Below, one piece after another: positions 44,110-52,711 of a stretch of 64,000 nucleotides of DNA. The DNA lies in the NCBI GenBank assembly GCA_050954285.1, contig JBPBPL010000020.1:18744-82743 (forward strand), read 5' to 3'. The stretch comes from Mucilaginibacter_A sp050954285 (GTDB lineage Bacteria; Bacteroidota; Bacteroidia; Sphingobacteriales; Sphingobacteriaceae). The notes under the pieces are model-generated. The model ran no database searches. It was not told where the DNA came from and saw nothing but the letters and a program-made list of their open reading frames with translations. The first letter of the stretch is position 1, and every line of letters begins with the position of its first letter. The translations under genes were made by a program, and so were the position numbers.

Positions 44110-46218
44110 ATGTTCAAAAAGTTGTATTTGATGGCGATTCTGGGTGCATCTGTGGCCTGCCACGCCACACCAGGAGTGCCTATAAAAGTTGCCGGTTCCA
44201 GAAACTTGGAGCCAGATGAGCAGCAATCGGTTGTTTGTAAGGAAGTAACGGAGATGATCACTAATTACAATTACAAAAAAATCAAGCTGAACGATTCCAT
44301 TTCTACCGTGATTTTTAACCGGTACATTAAGGCTTTGGATGAAAACCATAATTACCTGCTGGCTTCGGATCTGAAAGATTTTGATCCGTATAAAACCCAA
44401 CTGGACGATGATTTGCAAAATGGTGATTTGAACCATGTTTTTTACATTTTCAACGTTTACCAGAAACGGTATAATGAAAGGATTAAATATTCTCTGGATC
44501 AGTTAGGCAAAAACTATGACTTTACACAGAAGGAAAGTTTTACGTTCAACCGGGAAGATCAGCCCTGGTTCTCATCAGCTACAGATTTAAATAAATTTTG
44601 GGACAAGCGAGTAAAATACGATTTGCTGAACCTGAATTTGGCTACCCCCGATTTAGCAAAAAATAAAGAAACACTGAAGGAACGTTATCAAAACCTGATT
44701 TCGCAATCTGCAAAATTGAACAATCAGGATGTTTTTCAGCTTTTTATGGATGCGTTTACCGAATCTATTGATCCGCATACCAATTATTTTAACCCGTCCA
44801 ACGCGGCACAGTTCAATATCGAAATGTCTAAATCGCTGGAAGGGATTGGCGCTTCGCTACAATCTGTAAATGATTATGTTACGATCAAAACCATTGTAAA
44901 AGGTGGCCCGGCAGAACGGAGCAAGTTGCTGACGATTGATGACCGCATTGTTGGTGTGGCACAAGGAAAAAACGGCGAGTTTAAAGATATTATCGGTTGG
45001 AGACTGGATAATGCTATTACTTTGATTCGTGGAGCAAAAGGAACTGTGGTTCGCTTAAAAATCCTTCCCAAAGGAAAAACTGCAACCAACCCAAAAATTG
45101 TGGAACTGGTTCGGGAAAAGATCGTTTTGGAAGATCAGTTGGCCAGCAAAGAAATCAGGACTTATAACCAGAATGGAAAAACCTTAAAAATCGGTATCAT
45201 CGATGTACCGGGGTTCTATCTGGATTATAAAGCTTATCAGGCTGGCGATAAAAACTACCGTAGCATCAGCCGTGATGTGAAACTGATTATCGATAGTTTG
45301 AAAGCAGCAAAAGTGGATGGTATTGTGATGGATTTGCGCCAGGATGGCGGCGGTTCTTTACCGGAAGCAATCCAGCTGACAGGTTTATTTATCAAAACCG
45401 GGCCAGTTGTACAGGTGCGGGATGTAAAAAACCGAATTGAACAAGATGATGATGACGATCCGGAAATTGAATGGAACGGACCGCTGGCTGTTTTGGTAGA
45501 TCGTTTCAGCGCTTCTGCTTCCGAAATTTTTGCAGGTGCAATACAGGATTATGGTCGTGGATTGATCATCGGAACACAAACTTATGGTAAAGGCACGGTT
45601 CAATCTGCAATTGATCTGGATAAAGTAATTGGTAATTCGTTTACTAAAATTTTATCCGGTATAAAAGGGAAAACTGCCGGAACACCTAATACCGACGGAC
45701 AACAAAGTTTTGGCCAGATCAATTTAACGATTGCCAAATTTTACAGGATCAGTGGCAGTTCTACGCAGCACAAAGGTGTGATCCCGGATATTCAGTATCC
45801 ATCTGCTATTCCACTGGATAAGTACGGCGAAGATACGGAAGCTTCTGCCCTGCCCTTTGACATGATTGCAAGAAGCAATTATACAACCGTTGGTAGTTTT
45901 TCAGCAGCTATTCCTCAGCTTAAAACTTTGCATGATACGCGGATGCAATCCAATGTAAGTTACAAAAACCTATTGGAAGATATTGCAGATTACAAAAGAC
46001 GAGATGCTGAAAAAGTGGTTACATTGAATGAGGCAGACTTGAAAAAAGAACGCGATGAAGAAGACGCCAAAACGCTGGCACACGATAATGCCAGAAGAGC
46101 AGCTTTAGGTTTGAAACCACTGATTAAAGGCGAACCACGCACAAAAGATAAAGATGCCGACTTCTTGAAAATTGAAGCCGGACAAATTTTGACAGATTAT
46201 ATCGGCTTAAAAAAGTAA
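44110..46218 (+). CDS. prc: Carboxy-terminal processing protease (Tsp/Prc-like, S41)
   Basis: This periplasmic serine protease trims or degrades proteins from the C-terminus. The ~702 residues have a signal/lipoprotein-like start ('MFKKLYLMAILGASVACHA'), an N-terminal helical region, a PDZ domain ('GIGASLQSVNDYVTIKTIVKGGPAERS' in pieces, about 235-330), the S41 core with catalytic Ser in 'RFSASASEIFAGAIQDYGRG' near residue 470 and Lys in 'TYGKGTVQ' near residue 495, and the Tsp-type C-terminal DUF3340 region. I prefer ATG 44110 over the longer frame (ATG 44071) because it begins the signal peptide. The stop overlaps a motif copy, followed by a terminator. Confidence 0.94.
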   Translation: MFKKLYLMAILGASVACHATPGVPIKVAGSRNLEPDEQQSVVCKEVTEMITNYNYKKIKLNDSISTVIFNRYIKALDENHNYLLASDLKDFDPYKTQLDDDLQNGDLNHVFYIFNVYQKRYNERIKYSLDQLGKNYDFTQKESFTFNREDQPWFSSATDLNKFWDKRVKYDLLNLNLATPDLAKNKETLKERYQNLISQSAKLNNQDVFQLFMDAFTESIDPHTNYFNPSNAAQFNIEMSKSLEGIGASLQSVNDYVTIKTIVKGGPAERSKLLTIDDRIVGVAQGKNGEFKDIIGWRLDNAITLIRGAKGTVVRLKILPKGKTATNPKIVELVREKIVLEDQLASKEIRTYNQNGKTLKIGIIDVPGFYLDYKAYQAGDKNYRSISRDVKLIIDSLKAAKVDGIVMDLRQDGGGSLPEAIQLTGLFIKTGPVVQVRDVKNRIEQDDDDDPEIEWNGPLAVLVDRFSASASEIFAGAIQDYGRGLIIGTQTYGKGTVQSAIDLDKVIGNSFTKILSGIKGKTAGTPNTDGQQSFGQINLTIAKFYRISGSSTQHKGVIPDIQYPSAIPLDKYGEDTEASALPFDMIARSNYTTVGSFSAAIPQLKTLHDTRMQSNVSYKNLLEDIADYKRRDAEKVVTLNEADLKKERDEEDAKTLAHDNARRAALGLKPLIKGEPRTKDKDADFLKIEAGQILTDYIGLKK

Positions 46219-46231
46219 TACTGTTTTTACC
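46217..46231 (+). repeat. Dispersed motif copy overlapping the prc stop (AATACTGTTTTTACC)
   Basis: The stop TAA (46216-46218) overlaps the first bases. GACCTAAAACC follows, then a true terminator. Confidence 0.9.
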
Positions 46232-46238
46232 GACCTAA

Positions 46239-46269
46239 AACCTTCGGCCAAAATGCCGGAGGTTTTTTT
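46239..46269 (+). terminator. Intrinsic terminator after prc
   Basis: AACCTTCGGC (46239-46248) pairs with GCCGGAGGTT (46255-46264) with one G-U pair, loop CAAAAT, followed by seven T. It shows that the nearby motif copy is not needed as terminator here. Confidence 0.92.
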
Positions 46270-46308
46270 GTTTCAAACTAAATCCTTGCTTCTCCCGTTA
46301 CAACCACC

Positions 46309-47421
46309 ATGGCCAAATTGCTTCAGTTCACAGATAACGGCATTTTTTGTGCCGAAGGAAATTTCTATATCGATCCTTGGAAACCAGTGGACGATGCCGT
46401 GCTTACCCATGCACATGCCGATCATGCCCGAACCGGGAGCAAAAGGTATCTGGCGCATGAGCTTTCCAGAGAAATATTAAAATATCGTTTGGGCGAGGAT
46501 ATCAACCTGCAAACCGTTCCGTATGGCGAAACGGTTTATAAAAATGGTGTTCAGATTTCACTTTTTCCGGCCGGGCATATTATTGGTTCTGCACAAGTTC
46601 GGGTAGAATATCAGGGCGAAGTTTGGGTAGTCTCCGGAGATTATAAAGTGGAAGATGATGGTATTTCTACACCATTTGAACCGGTCCGCTGTCATCATTT
46701 TATTTCGGAATGCACTTTCGGAATGCCGGTTTATCAATGGAAACCGCAACAGCAGATTTTTAAAGAAGTTAACAGCTGGTGGGAGAAAAATTTGGAAGAA
46801 GGAAAAGCCACGATAATTGCCGGTTATTCGCTGGGCAAAGCACAACGTATTTTGTGCAATCTGGATCTTTCGCTCGGCACTGTTTTTACGCATGGCGTAA
46901 TCGAAAACACCAATGATGCTTTGCGCAGAAACGGAATTGATCTGCCAAAAACAGTACGCATTAACCCGGAAATCTCCAAAGAAGAATTAAAAAAAGGGAT
47001 TATATTATTGCCGCCATCAGCCGTAGGCAGTAACTGGATGCGCAAACTGGCGCCCTTTGAATTCGGTTTTTGTTCCGGCTGGATGAATGTGCGCGGTGCC
47101 AAAAAACGCCGTGCGGCTGATCGCGGTTTTGTGCTTTCTGATCATGCTGACTGGGACGGACTGATTGCCGCCATTGATGCTACCGGCTGTGAATCTGTTT
47201 ATCTGACGCATGGTTATACCGCTACTTTCAGCCGATATTTGCGGGAAATTGGGTTTGATGCGCACGAGGTTCATACCCTTTATGGTGGTGATGAAAGTGA
47301 AGATAATTCCGGTTTAAACACTGAAAAAACACCTGTAAAAGAAGCATTATCAGAAGAGGAAATCCTCACTTCCAAAGATGATTTTGATGAAGCTGAAACT
47401 AATCAATCCGAAGCTTTATGA
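46309..47421 (+). CDS. Ligase-associated DNA exonuclease (MBL/beta-CASP fold)
   Basis: The 370-residue protein is a metallo-beta-lactamase-fold nuclease with the 'THAHADHARTGS' (HxHxDH) metal motif near residue 33, 'VVSGDYKVEDDG', 'FISECTFGMP' and 'VLSDHADWDGL', as in SNM1/mRNA-end-processing-like enzymes of the ligase-associated repair set. It overlaps the DNA ligase gene by 4 bases (ATGA), so both are co-translated, supporting a joint DNA end-repair role. The C-terminal 35 residues are acidic and variable; a motif copy is coded there (47334-47348). Confidence 0.92.
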   Translation: MAKLLQFTDNGIFCAEGNFYIDPWKPVDDAVLTHAHADHARTGSKRYLAHELSREILKYRLGEDINLQTVPYGETVYKNGVQISLFPAGHIIGSAQVRVEYQGEVWVVSGDYKVEDDGISTPFEPVRCHHFISECTFGMPVYQWKPQQQIFKEVNSWWEKNLEEGKATIIAGYSLGKAQRILCNLDLSLGTVFTHGVIENTNDALRRNGIDLPKTVRINPEISKEELKKGIILLPPSAVGSNWMRKLAPFEFGFCSGWMNVRGAKKRRAADRGFVLSDHADWDGLIAAIDATGCESVYLTHGYTATFSRYLREIGFDAHEVHTLYGGDESEDNSGLNTEKTPVKEALSEEEILTSKDDFDEAETNQSEAL

Positions 47422-49028
47422 AACATTTCGCCGCACTATTTGCCGCACTGGACGAAACCAATAAAACCAACGAAAAAGTAAACGCAATTAAAGCATACTT
47501 TTTAACGGTAAGCGATGCAGACAAAATGCACATGCTTGCTTTGTTTACCGGACGAAAACCACGCCGACAAATCAATTCTACGCTGGTTAAAAACTATGCG
47601 ATAGAGCTGGCCAACATTCCGGTCTGGTTGTTTGAAGAAAGCTATCAGGTGGTAGGCGATCTGGCGGAAACTATTTCGCTGCTGCTGCCAACAAGCACCA
47701 AAAGTTCTGATAAAAGTTTAACCGAATGGATTGCTGAAATTAACCATTTGAACAAGTTGGATGAAATAGAACGCAAAATCTGGCTCACCGAATCTTGGGC
47801 TTCGTTGTCCCGGCAGGAATGCTTCGTTTTTAATAAACTGTTAACCAGCAGTTTCCGTGTTGGCGTTTCGCAAAGTTTAGTGGTAAAAGCACTGGCCGAA
47901 ATTTCCAAACTGGATGCGCCAACGCTCACGCATCGCATTATGGGCAACTGGAATCCGGATGTTTATACGTTTGATCAATTGATGGAAGAGCAAGGTGCGC
48001 TGGACGATCTTTCGCGGCCGTATCCGTTCTTTCTGGCTTATCCGATACAGGAAACTTCGGAAAAACAGAAATCTCCGGAGGAAATGCAAAACGCTTTGGG
48101 CAATGCGGATGAATGGCAGGCGGAATGGAAATGGGACGGCATTCGGGCACAAATTATTCACCGTAAAGGAGAAATATTTATCTGGAGCCGGGGCGAGGAT
48201 TTGGCGACAGAGAAATTCCCCGAACTGCATCCTTTTATCCAGGCTTTGCCGGATGGAACGGTTTTAGACGGCGAGTTGCTCACTTTTAAAGATGAATTGC
48301 CGTTGTCGTTCAATTTGCTGCAAACCCGAATCGGCCGGAAAAATCTCACCAAAAAAATTCTGGAAGAAAACCCGGTTGCTTTCATCGCTTATGATTGTTT
48401 GGAAGTTGGCGGAGAAGATATCCGCAGTAAAACTCAAATTGAACGCCGCGCAGTATTAGAGCAACTGCAACGCGATACTGTTTTTAGCCCCATTTTTCGG
48501 GTGTCGCCGATTATTAATTTTACTGCTTGGGAAGAACTGGCCGAAATCAGAAAGCAATCCAGAGATATGGTTTCTGAAGGCATTATGCTGAAACGAAAAA
48601 ACGCTACTTACCAGGTTGGCCGCAAACGGGGCGACTGGTGGAAGTGGAAAATCGATCCGCTTTCGGTTGATGCAGTGATGATTTATGCACAAAAAGGCCA
48701 CGGCCGCCGTGCTGATCTGTACACCGATTACACTTTTGCCGTTTGGGATGGCGATCGTTTGGTGCCTTTCGCCAAAGCTTATTCTGGTTTAACCGATCAG
48801 GAAATTGGTAAAGTAGATAGTTTTGTAAAACGAAATACACTGGAAAAATTCGGTCCGGTACGAACGGTAAAACCTGAACTTGTTTTTGAAATTGGTTTTG
48901 AAGGAATTAATCAATCTTCCCGGCATAAATCCGGAATTGCGCTGCGTTTTCCACGGATTTTGCGCTGGCGGCACGATAAGAAAAAGGAGGAAGCGGATAC
49001 TTTGGAAAGTTTGAAAGCGCTGCTTTAA
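47418..49028 (+). CDS. ATP-dependent DNA ligase (exonuclease-associated type)
   Basis: The 536-residue ligase has an N-terminal DNA-binding domain (about residues 1-200), the adenylation motif 'EWKWDGIRAQ' with nucleophilic Lys near residue 237, motif III 'TVLDGELLTF', motif IV 'SEGIMLKRKNATYQVGRK', and an OB-fold end ('FAVWDGDRLVPFAKAYSGLTD'). In many genomes the exonuclease-ligase pair is followed by a DEXH helicase (Lhr-like) and a phosphoesterase. Neither follows here; an SDR gene begins 10 bases later. A motif copy is coded at 48474-48488. Confidence 0.95.
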   Translation: MKHFAALFAALDETNKTNEKVNAIKAYFLTVSDADKMHMLALFTGRKPRRQINSTLVKNYAIELANIPVWLFEESYQVVGDLAETISLLLPTSTKSSDKSLTEWIAEINHLNKLDEIERKIWLTESWASLSRQECFVFNKLLTSSFRVGVSQSLVVKALAEISKLDAPTLTHRIMGNWNPDVYTFDQLMEEQGALDDLSRPYPFFLAYPIQETSEKQKSPEEMQNALGNADEWQAEWKWDGIRAQIIHRKGEIFIWSRGEDLATEKFPELHPFIQALPDGTVLDGELLTFKDELPLSFNLLQTRIGRKNLTKKILEENPVAFIAYDCLEVGGEDIRSKTQIERRAVLEQLQRDTVFSPIFRVSPIINFTAWEELAEIRKQSRDMVSEGIMLKRKNATYQVGRKRGDWWKWKIDPLSVDAVMIYAQKGHGRRADLYTDYTFAVWDGDRLVPFAKAYSGLTDQEIGKVDSFVKRNTLEKFGPVRTVKPELVFEIGFEGINQSSRHKSGIALRFPRILRWRHDKKKEEADTLESLKALL

Positions 49029-49037
49029 ATATTTAGA

Positions 49038-49790
49038 ATGACAACTAAAACCTATATCATCAGCGGTGCCGGAAGCGGTATCGGTCGTGCCATTACCCAA
49101 AAATTAGCTTCGCAAAACCATACTTGTATTTTAGTAGGAAGAACTGAAAGCAGCCTGAAAGAAACGCTGGAAACATTATCTGGAAGCAACCATCAAATTT
49201 TAGTGGCTGACATCCGTGATAAAAACCAACTGGAAAAAGCAGCATCAAAATTAAATGCTTCTTTTATCGATGGAATTATTGGCAACTCTGGCGTGGGCGG
49301 CGAGAATTACTGGGGCGAAAACGACCGCTGGGATGAGATCATTGGCACAAACTTAACCGGAACTTACAACCTGGTGAACACCTTTTTTCCTATGCTAAAA
49401 GAAGCATCGGCAGAAAAGCATATCCTGATTATTTCTTCTGTTCTGGCGCGTTTGGGCGTAGCCAATTATTCGGCTTATTGTGCTTCCAAAGCTGGTTTGT
49501 TGGGTTTGATGCGATCATGGGCAGTGCAGTTTGCGGCGCAAAATATTCTGGTAAACGCGATTTGTCCGGGTTGGGTAGATACGGAAATGTCGCAAACCGG
49601 TTTACAAGGAATTGCAGATGGAATTGGCATTAGCAAAGATGAATTTTATAAAATAGCAATGCAAAGTGTTCCGCTAAATCGGATGAGCCAACCAGAAGAA
49701 ATTGCAGATTTAGTAGCTTATCTGCTCAGCCAGAAATCAATTACGGGCCAAACGATTGATATTAATTGTGGTGCGGTGATGAATAGCTGA
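49038..49790 (+). CDS. SDR family oxidoreductase
   Basis: The 250-residue short-chain dehydrogenase has the cofactor motif 'SGAGSGIGRAI', 'NSGVGGEN' (NAG-like), active-site Ser and 'YSAYCASKAG' (YxxxK), and a C-terminal 'QTIDINCGAVM'. Substrate is unknown. It is 10 bases downstream of the ligase gene and probably in its transcript. Two dispersed motif copies lie in its coding region (49254-49268 and 49394-49408) in opposite orientations, and a third overlaps its stop. Confidence 0.92.
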   Translation: MTTKTYIISGAGSGIGRAITQKLASQNHTCILVGRTESSLKETLETLSGSNHQILVADIRDKNQLEKAASKLNASFIDGIIGNSGVGGENYWGENDRWDEIIGTNLTGTYNLVNTFFPMLKEASAEKHILIISSVLARLGVANYSAYCASKAGLLGLMRSWAVQFAAQNILVNAICPGWVDTEMSQTGLQGIADGIGISKDEFYKIAMQSVPLNRMSQPEEIADLVAYLLSQKSITGQTIDINCGAVMNS

Positions 49791-49803
49791 TGCTGTTTTT
49801 ATC
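49789..49803 (+). repeat. Dispersed motif copy overlapping the SDR stop (GATGCTGTTTTTATC)
   Basis: The stop TGA (49788-49790) overlaps its first two bases. It fills the 15-base gap to the convergent GHL10 gene. Confidence 0.9.
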
Positions 49804-49805
49804 GA

Positions 49806-51350
49806 CTATAAACTGTTGACCGCTATATTAACGGTAGCTGTATTGGATGGATAGCTTTCGTTTTTCAATCGGTCCACCGCGGTCACTACATACTGATAAG
49901 TTTTCCCGGCTTCGGCAGTCTGATCTGCAAAAGAACGTTCCTGTGTATAATTGATGTTGAGAATATGCTTTGGATCAGCCAGGTTAATTGGTTCGCCCTG
50001 ATCAAAACGGTAAACCACATAACCCGAAGCGGTATTGCCATCGCTGGCCGGCAACGGAAGCTGCCATTGCAGGTTAACGTTTTTGCCCATGGTACTGGCA
50101 GTCAGTTCGCGCGGAATGTTTGGAACAACGGCATCCCGCCACAACATAGCAGGCGGCAAGGCTGGATAACGGTAAAAATCTTTTTTCAAACTATCGGTAA
50201 AGCCCAGGGGGTTATTTTGAAGAGACTTTGAACTGAAATAAACGCTGCCCTGTACACGTGGATTTTCCCGCTCATAACGAATCTGGCGCGGCATCTGGCT
50301 CGCATCTTTCCAGCTGGCACTCATGCGTTCATTAATGCGATAGGTGGCCATACCGATATATAAATGCCGGCCAAAAGTATTATTACTCCACCAATCTATC
50401 AGTTTTTCAAAAGCAGCAGCCCGATTATTAAATGCCCAGTAAATTTGCGGGTTGATATAATCCAGCCAGCCTTCTTTGACCCATCTCCGTGAATCAGCAA
50501 ATTGTTCGTAATAAGACGAACCACCACCAGTTTCAGAACCTTCAGCATTTTGCCCTTTATTAGCCCAAATTCCCATCGGACTAATTCCAAATTTGATATA
50601 ATTTTTATGGTGATGGATGCTATCGCTCAACGCATGAATCAGCGTGTCTACATTGTGCCGGCGCCAGTCTTTTATATCGGTAAATCCATCAGGATGATCT
50701 ACAAAAGTCTGCGCATCATCAATATGTTGGCCGTCAATATGATATGGATAAAAATAATCATCCAGATGTACGCCGTCAATGTCATAATTATCAACCACGT
50801 CCAAAATTACTTTGATGATGTAATCCCTTACCTCCGGCAAACCAGGATTAAAAAGCTTGCGGCCGGCGTAGGTGAAAAACCACTCTGGCTTTTGCTTGGT
50901 GATATGATCGTCGCTCAAACCTTTTTGATTGGCAGAAAAAGTAGCCCGATATGGATTGAACCAGGCGTGCAGCTCCATGCCACGCTGGTGCGCTTCGGTG
51001 ATAGCAAGCTCTAATGGATCATAAGCAGGATTGGGTGCTTTGCCTTGCTTGCCAGTAAGCCATTGCGACCACGGCTCGCGGCTTTTGGCATATAACGCAT
51101 CGGCAGCAGGCCGAACCTGGAACATTACGGCATTGATGCCAGTTTGATGATGCGCATTCAATATCTGGATCAGTTCCTGCTGCTGCTGCTGCGAATTGGT
51201 TTTGCCGCTGGATGGCCAATCAATGTTGGTTACCGTAGCAATCCAAACGCCCCGAAACTCTCTTTTGGGCTGAGGCAAAACCTGCGCATTTGCCAATCCA
51301 ATCACACTCATCAAAAACAGTAGCAGCAAAGCTCTCATCCAAAGATACAT
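49806..51350 (-). CDS. Family 10 glycosylhydrolase-like (GHL10) exported protein with FN3 domain
   Basis: The 514-residue protein has a signal peptide (cut after 'GLANA') and a GHL10/PF02638 TIM-barrel: 'REFRGVWIATVTNIDWPSS', 'PAADALYAKSREPWSQWLTG', 'DPLELAITEAHQRGMELHAWFNPYR' in pieces, and 'DGVHLDDYFYPYH'. A fibronectin-III-like domain ('VNLQWQLPLPASDGNTASGYVVYRF') forms the C-terminus. Related proteins (YngK/DigH) cleave denuded peptidoglycan, so a cell-wall role is plausible. ATG 51338 is an alternative start. A TATCTTTG -7 box lies at 51378-51371 (minus). Confidence 0.92.
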   Translation of the reverse strand: MYLWMRALLLLFLMSVIGLANAQVLPQPKREFRGVWIATVTNIDWPSSGKTNSQQQQQELIQILNAHHQTGINAVMFQVRPAADALYAKSREPWSQWLTGKQGKAPNPAYDPLELAITEAHQRGMELHAWFNPYRATFSANQKGLSDDHITKQKPEWFFTYAGRKLFNPGLPEVRDYIIKVILDVVDNYDIDGVHLDDYFYPYHIDGQHIDDAQTFVDHPDGFTDIKDWRRHNVDTLIHALSDSIHHHKNYIKFGISPMGIWANKGQNAEGSETGGGSSYYEQFADSRRWVKEGWLDYINPQIYWAFNNRAAAFEKLIDWWSNNTFGRHLYIGMATYRINERMSASWKDASQMPRQIRYERENPRVQGSVYFSSKSLQNNPLGFTDSLKKDFYRYPALPPAMLWRDAVVPNIPRELTASTMGKNVNLQWQLPLPASDGNTASGYVVYRFDQGEPINLADPKHILNINYTQERSFADQTAEAGKTYQYVVTAVDRLKNESYPSNTATVNIAVNSL

Positions 51351-51370
51351 CCGGTTATTATTAAAAGTGA

Positions 51371-51378
51371 CAAAGATA
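51371..51378 (-). promoter_or_regulatory. -7 box (TATCTTTG) of the GHL10 gene
   Basis: It matches TAnnTTTG on the minus strand, 20 bases upstream of the ATG at 51350. No -33 element is clear. Confidence 0.45.
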
Positions 51379-51688
51379 CTTAAACTCCATCTGCAGGAAT
51401 TTATTGGAATAAAAATAATTGTAGAACAACATATTTAAGCTTGCTCAAATTTATTGTTAACTTACTTAAATAAAAGTAGTTACGTATAATTTTTATATCT
51501 ATTTTTTATCCACTGAAACGCAAATACGTTACCTTCGGTTCAGGATTTTTTTATTAAACATACAATATACAGCATATAATCTTAGTTTTATCGGGAATAC
51601 TGATTGCTTTAGGGCGAACAAATCATAACTATAACCGAACGTTTACAATAGTTTTTTCATCTAAAACCAATTAATTTAATTCTGAATT
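51379..51688. other. AT-rich intergenic region between divergent GHL10 and coiled-coil genes
   Basis: About 310 bases with no open frame of note, no dispersed motif and no strong hairpin. A partial GTATTTGCG/CGCAAATACG-like stretch near 51520 is not convincing. It probably holds the promoters of both divergent genes. Confidence 0.5.
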
Positions 51689-52624
51689 ATGGAGAATCAA
51701 AACCCTCAAACACCTGCCAAAAAATCAAATCTAATTTATTTTTTGATCGTTGTTGTACTGGCTTTGCTGGGCACAAACACTTATTTGTATTTTCAAAAAA
51801 ATAAATCTGATGAAAGAATTGTTACTCAAAAATCTGATGACAACAAAGTTTTGGTAAATACACAAACTACTTTAAAAGCATCACTGGATAGTTTAACGAC
51901 ACAGCTGGATTCTGCAAACAGCGGCAAGCATCGTGTTTCGCAGGAGTTACAGGCAAAAGATGAAGAATTAAAAACTAAAATTACCCAGCTAAAAAAAGCA
52001 TTGGCCAGCGGACATTTAAACACGCAAGAATTGGTTAAAGCACGTGAAGACATTAAGCAGTTGCGTTACTTCGTTACAAAATACACGGCTGATATTGAAG
52101 AACTTAAACAGCAAAATGCTACATTAACTACCGAACGCGATACATTGAAAACCAACTTGGCCACGGTAAATCAAAAAGCTACCACTTTGCAAAAGCAAAA
52201 TCAGGATTTAAGTACCAAGGTGCAAATTGCTGCGGCCATTAAAACATCTTCGGTACAAGTTGCTGCTTTTAAAGTTAAAAATAGTGGAAAAGAAGTAGAA
52301 GTTTCGCGTGCCAGTCCGGCTAAAAAAATCAAGGTCAACTTTACCGTTGCCAGCAACGAACTGGCGCAAAAAGGCTTTCATGATATTTATTTGAGAGTTA
52401 TAGATCCGACTGGCAACCTGGTTACTTCCGGAAATTCTGGCAACTTCAATATTAACGGTCAGGATATGCAGTTTACTTATAAAAGTGCCATTGATTTTAA
52501 AAATGATGGTAGCGGTTACACCATTGATTGGTTAAACCCGGCAGAGTTTCAAAAAGGAACTTACTCGGTTTTGCTTTATGCAGATGGTTATGCAATGGGT
52601 AAATCTTCTTTTAACCTGAGATAA
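51689..52624 (+). CDS. Membrane-anchored coiled-coil protein of unknown function
   Basis: The 311-residue protein has one membrane span (about residues 15-34), a long coiled coil (about 40-185; 'LDSLTTQLDSANSGKHRVSQEL', 'EELKQQNATLTTERDTLKTNL' in pieces) and a C-terminal beta-rich domain ('IYLRVIDPTGNLVTSG', 'SVLLYADGYAMGKSSFNLR'). The layout (anchor, periplasmic coiled coil, small globular end) suggests a structural or cell-envelope spacer role. I do not recognise the family. It is monocistronic, closed by a strong terminator. Confidence 0.85.
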   Translation: MENQNPQTPAKKSNLIYFLIVVVLALLGTNTYLYFQKNKSDERIVTQKSDDNKVLVNTQTTLKASLDSLTTQLDSANSGKHRVSQELQAKDEELKTKITQLKKALASGHLNTQELVKAREDIKQLRYFVTKYTADIEELKQQNATLTTERDTLKTNLATVNQKATTLQKQNQDLSTKVQIAAAIKTSSVQVAAFKVKNSGKEVEVSRASPAKKIKVNFTVASNELAQKGFHDIYLRVIDPTGNLVTSGNSGNFNINGQDMQFTYKSAIDFKNDGSGYTIDWLNPAEFQKGTYSVLLYADGYAMGKSSFNLR

Positions 52625-52643
52625 AATCAGCTTAAAAATGTTT

Positions 52644-52679
52644 AAAGGGATTTGATTTAAAACTCAAATCCCTTTTTTT
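52644..52679 (+). terminator. Intrinsic terminator after the coiled-coil gene
   Basis: AAAGGGATTTGA (52644-52655) pairs perfectly with TCAAATCCCTTT (52664-52675), loop of 8 bases, followed by T7. Confidence 0.93.
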
Positions 52680-52683
52680 GTGC

Positions 52684-52698
52684 TGTAAAAGAAGCATC
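52684..52698 (-). repeat. Dispersed motif copy downstream of the histidine kinase (TGTAAAAGAAGCATC)
   Basis: It lies 13 bases beyond the kinase stop codon and points away from the gene, directly beside the terminator at 52644. Confidence 0.85.
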
Positions 52699-52711
52699 AA
52701 CCTAAATAAGC

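Noticed and set aside
51351..51688. Small gene or RNA in the GHL10/coiled-coil gap
   Set aside because: No frame with a sensible start, no terminator and no strong hairpin were found.
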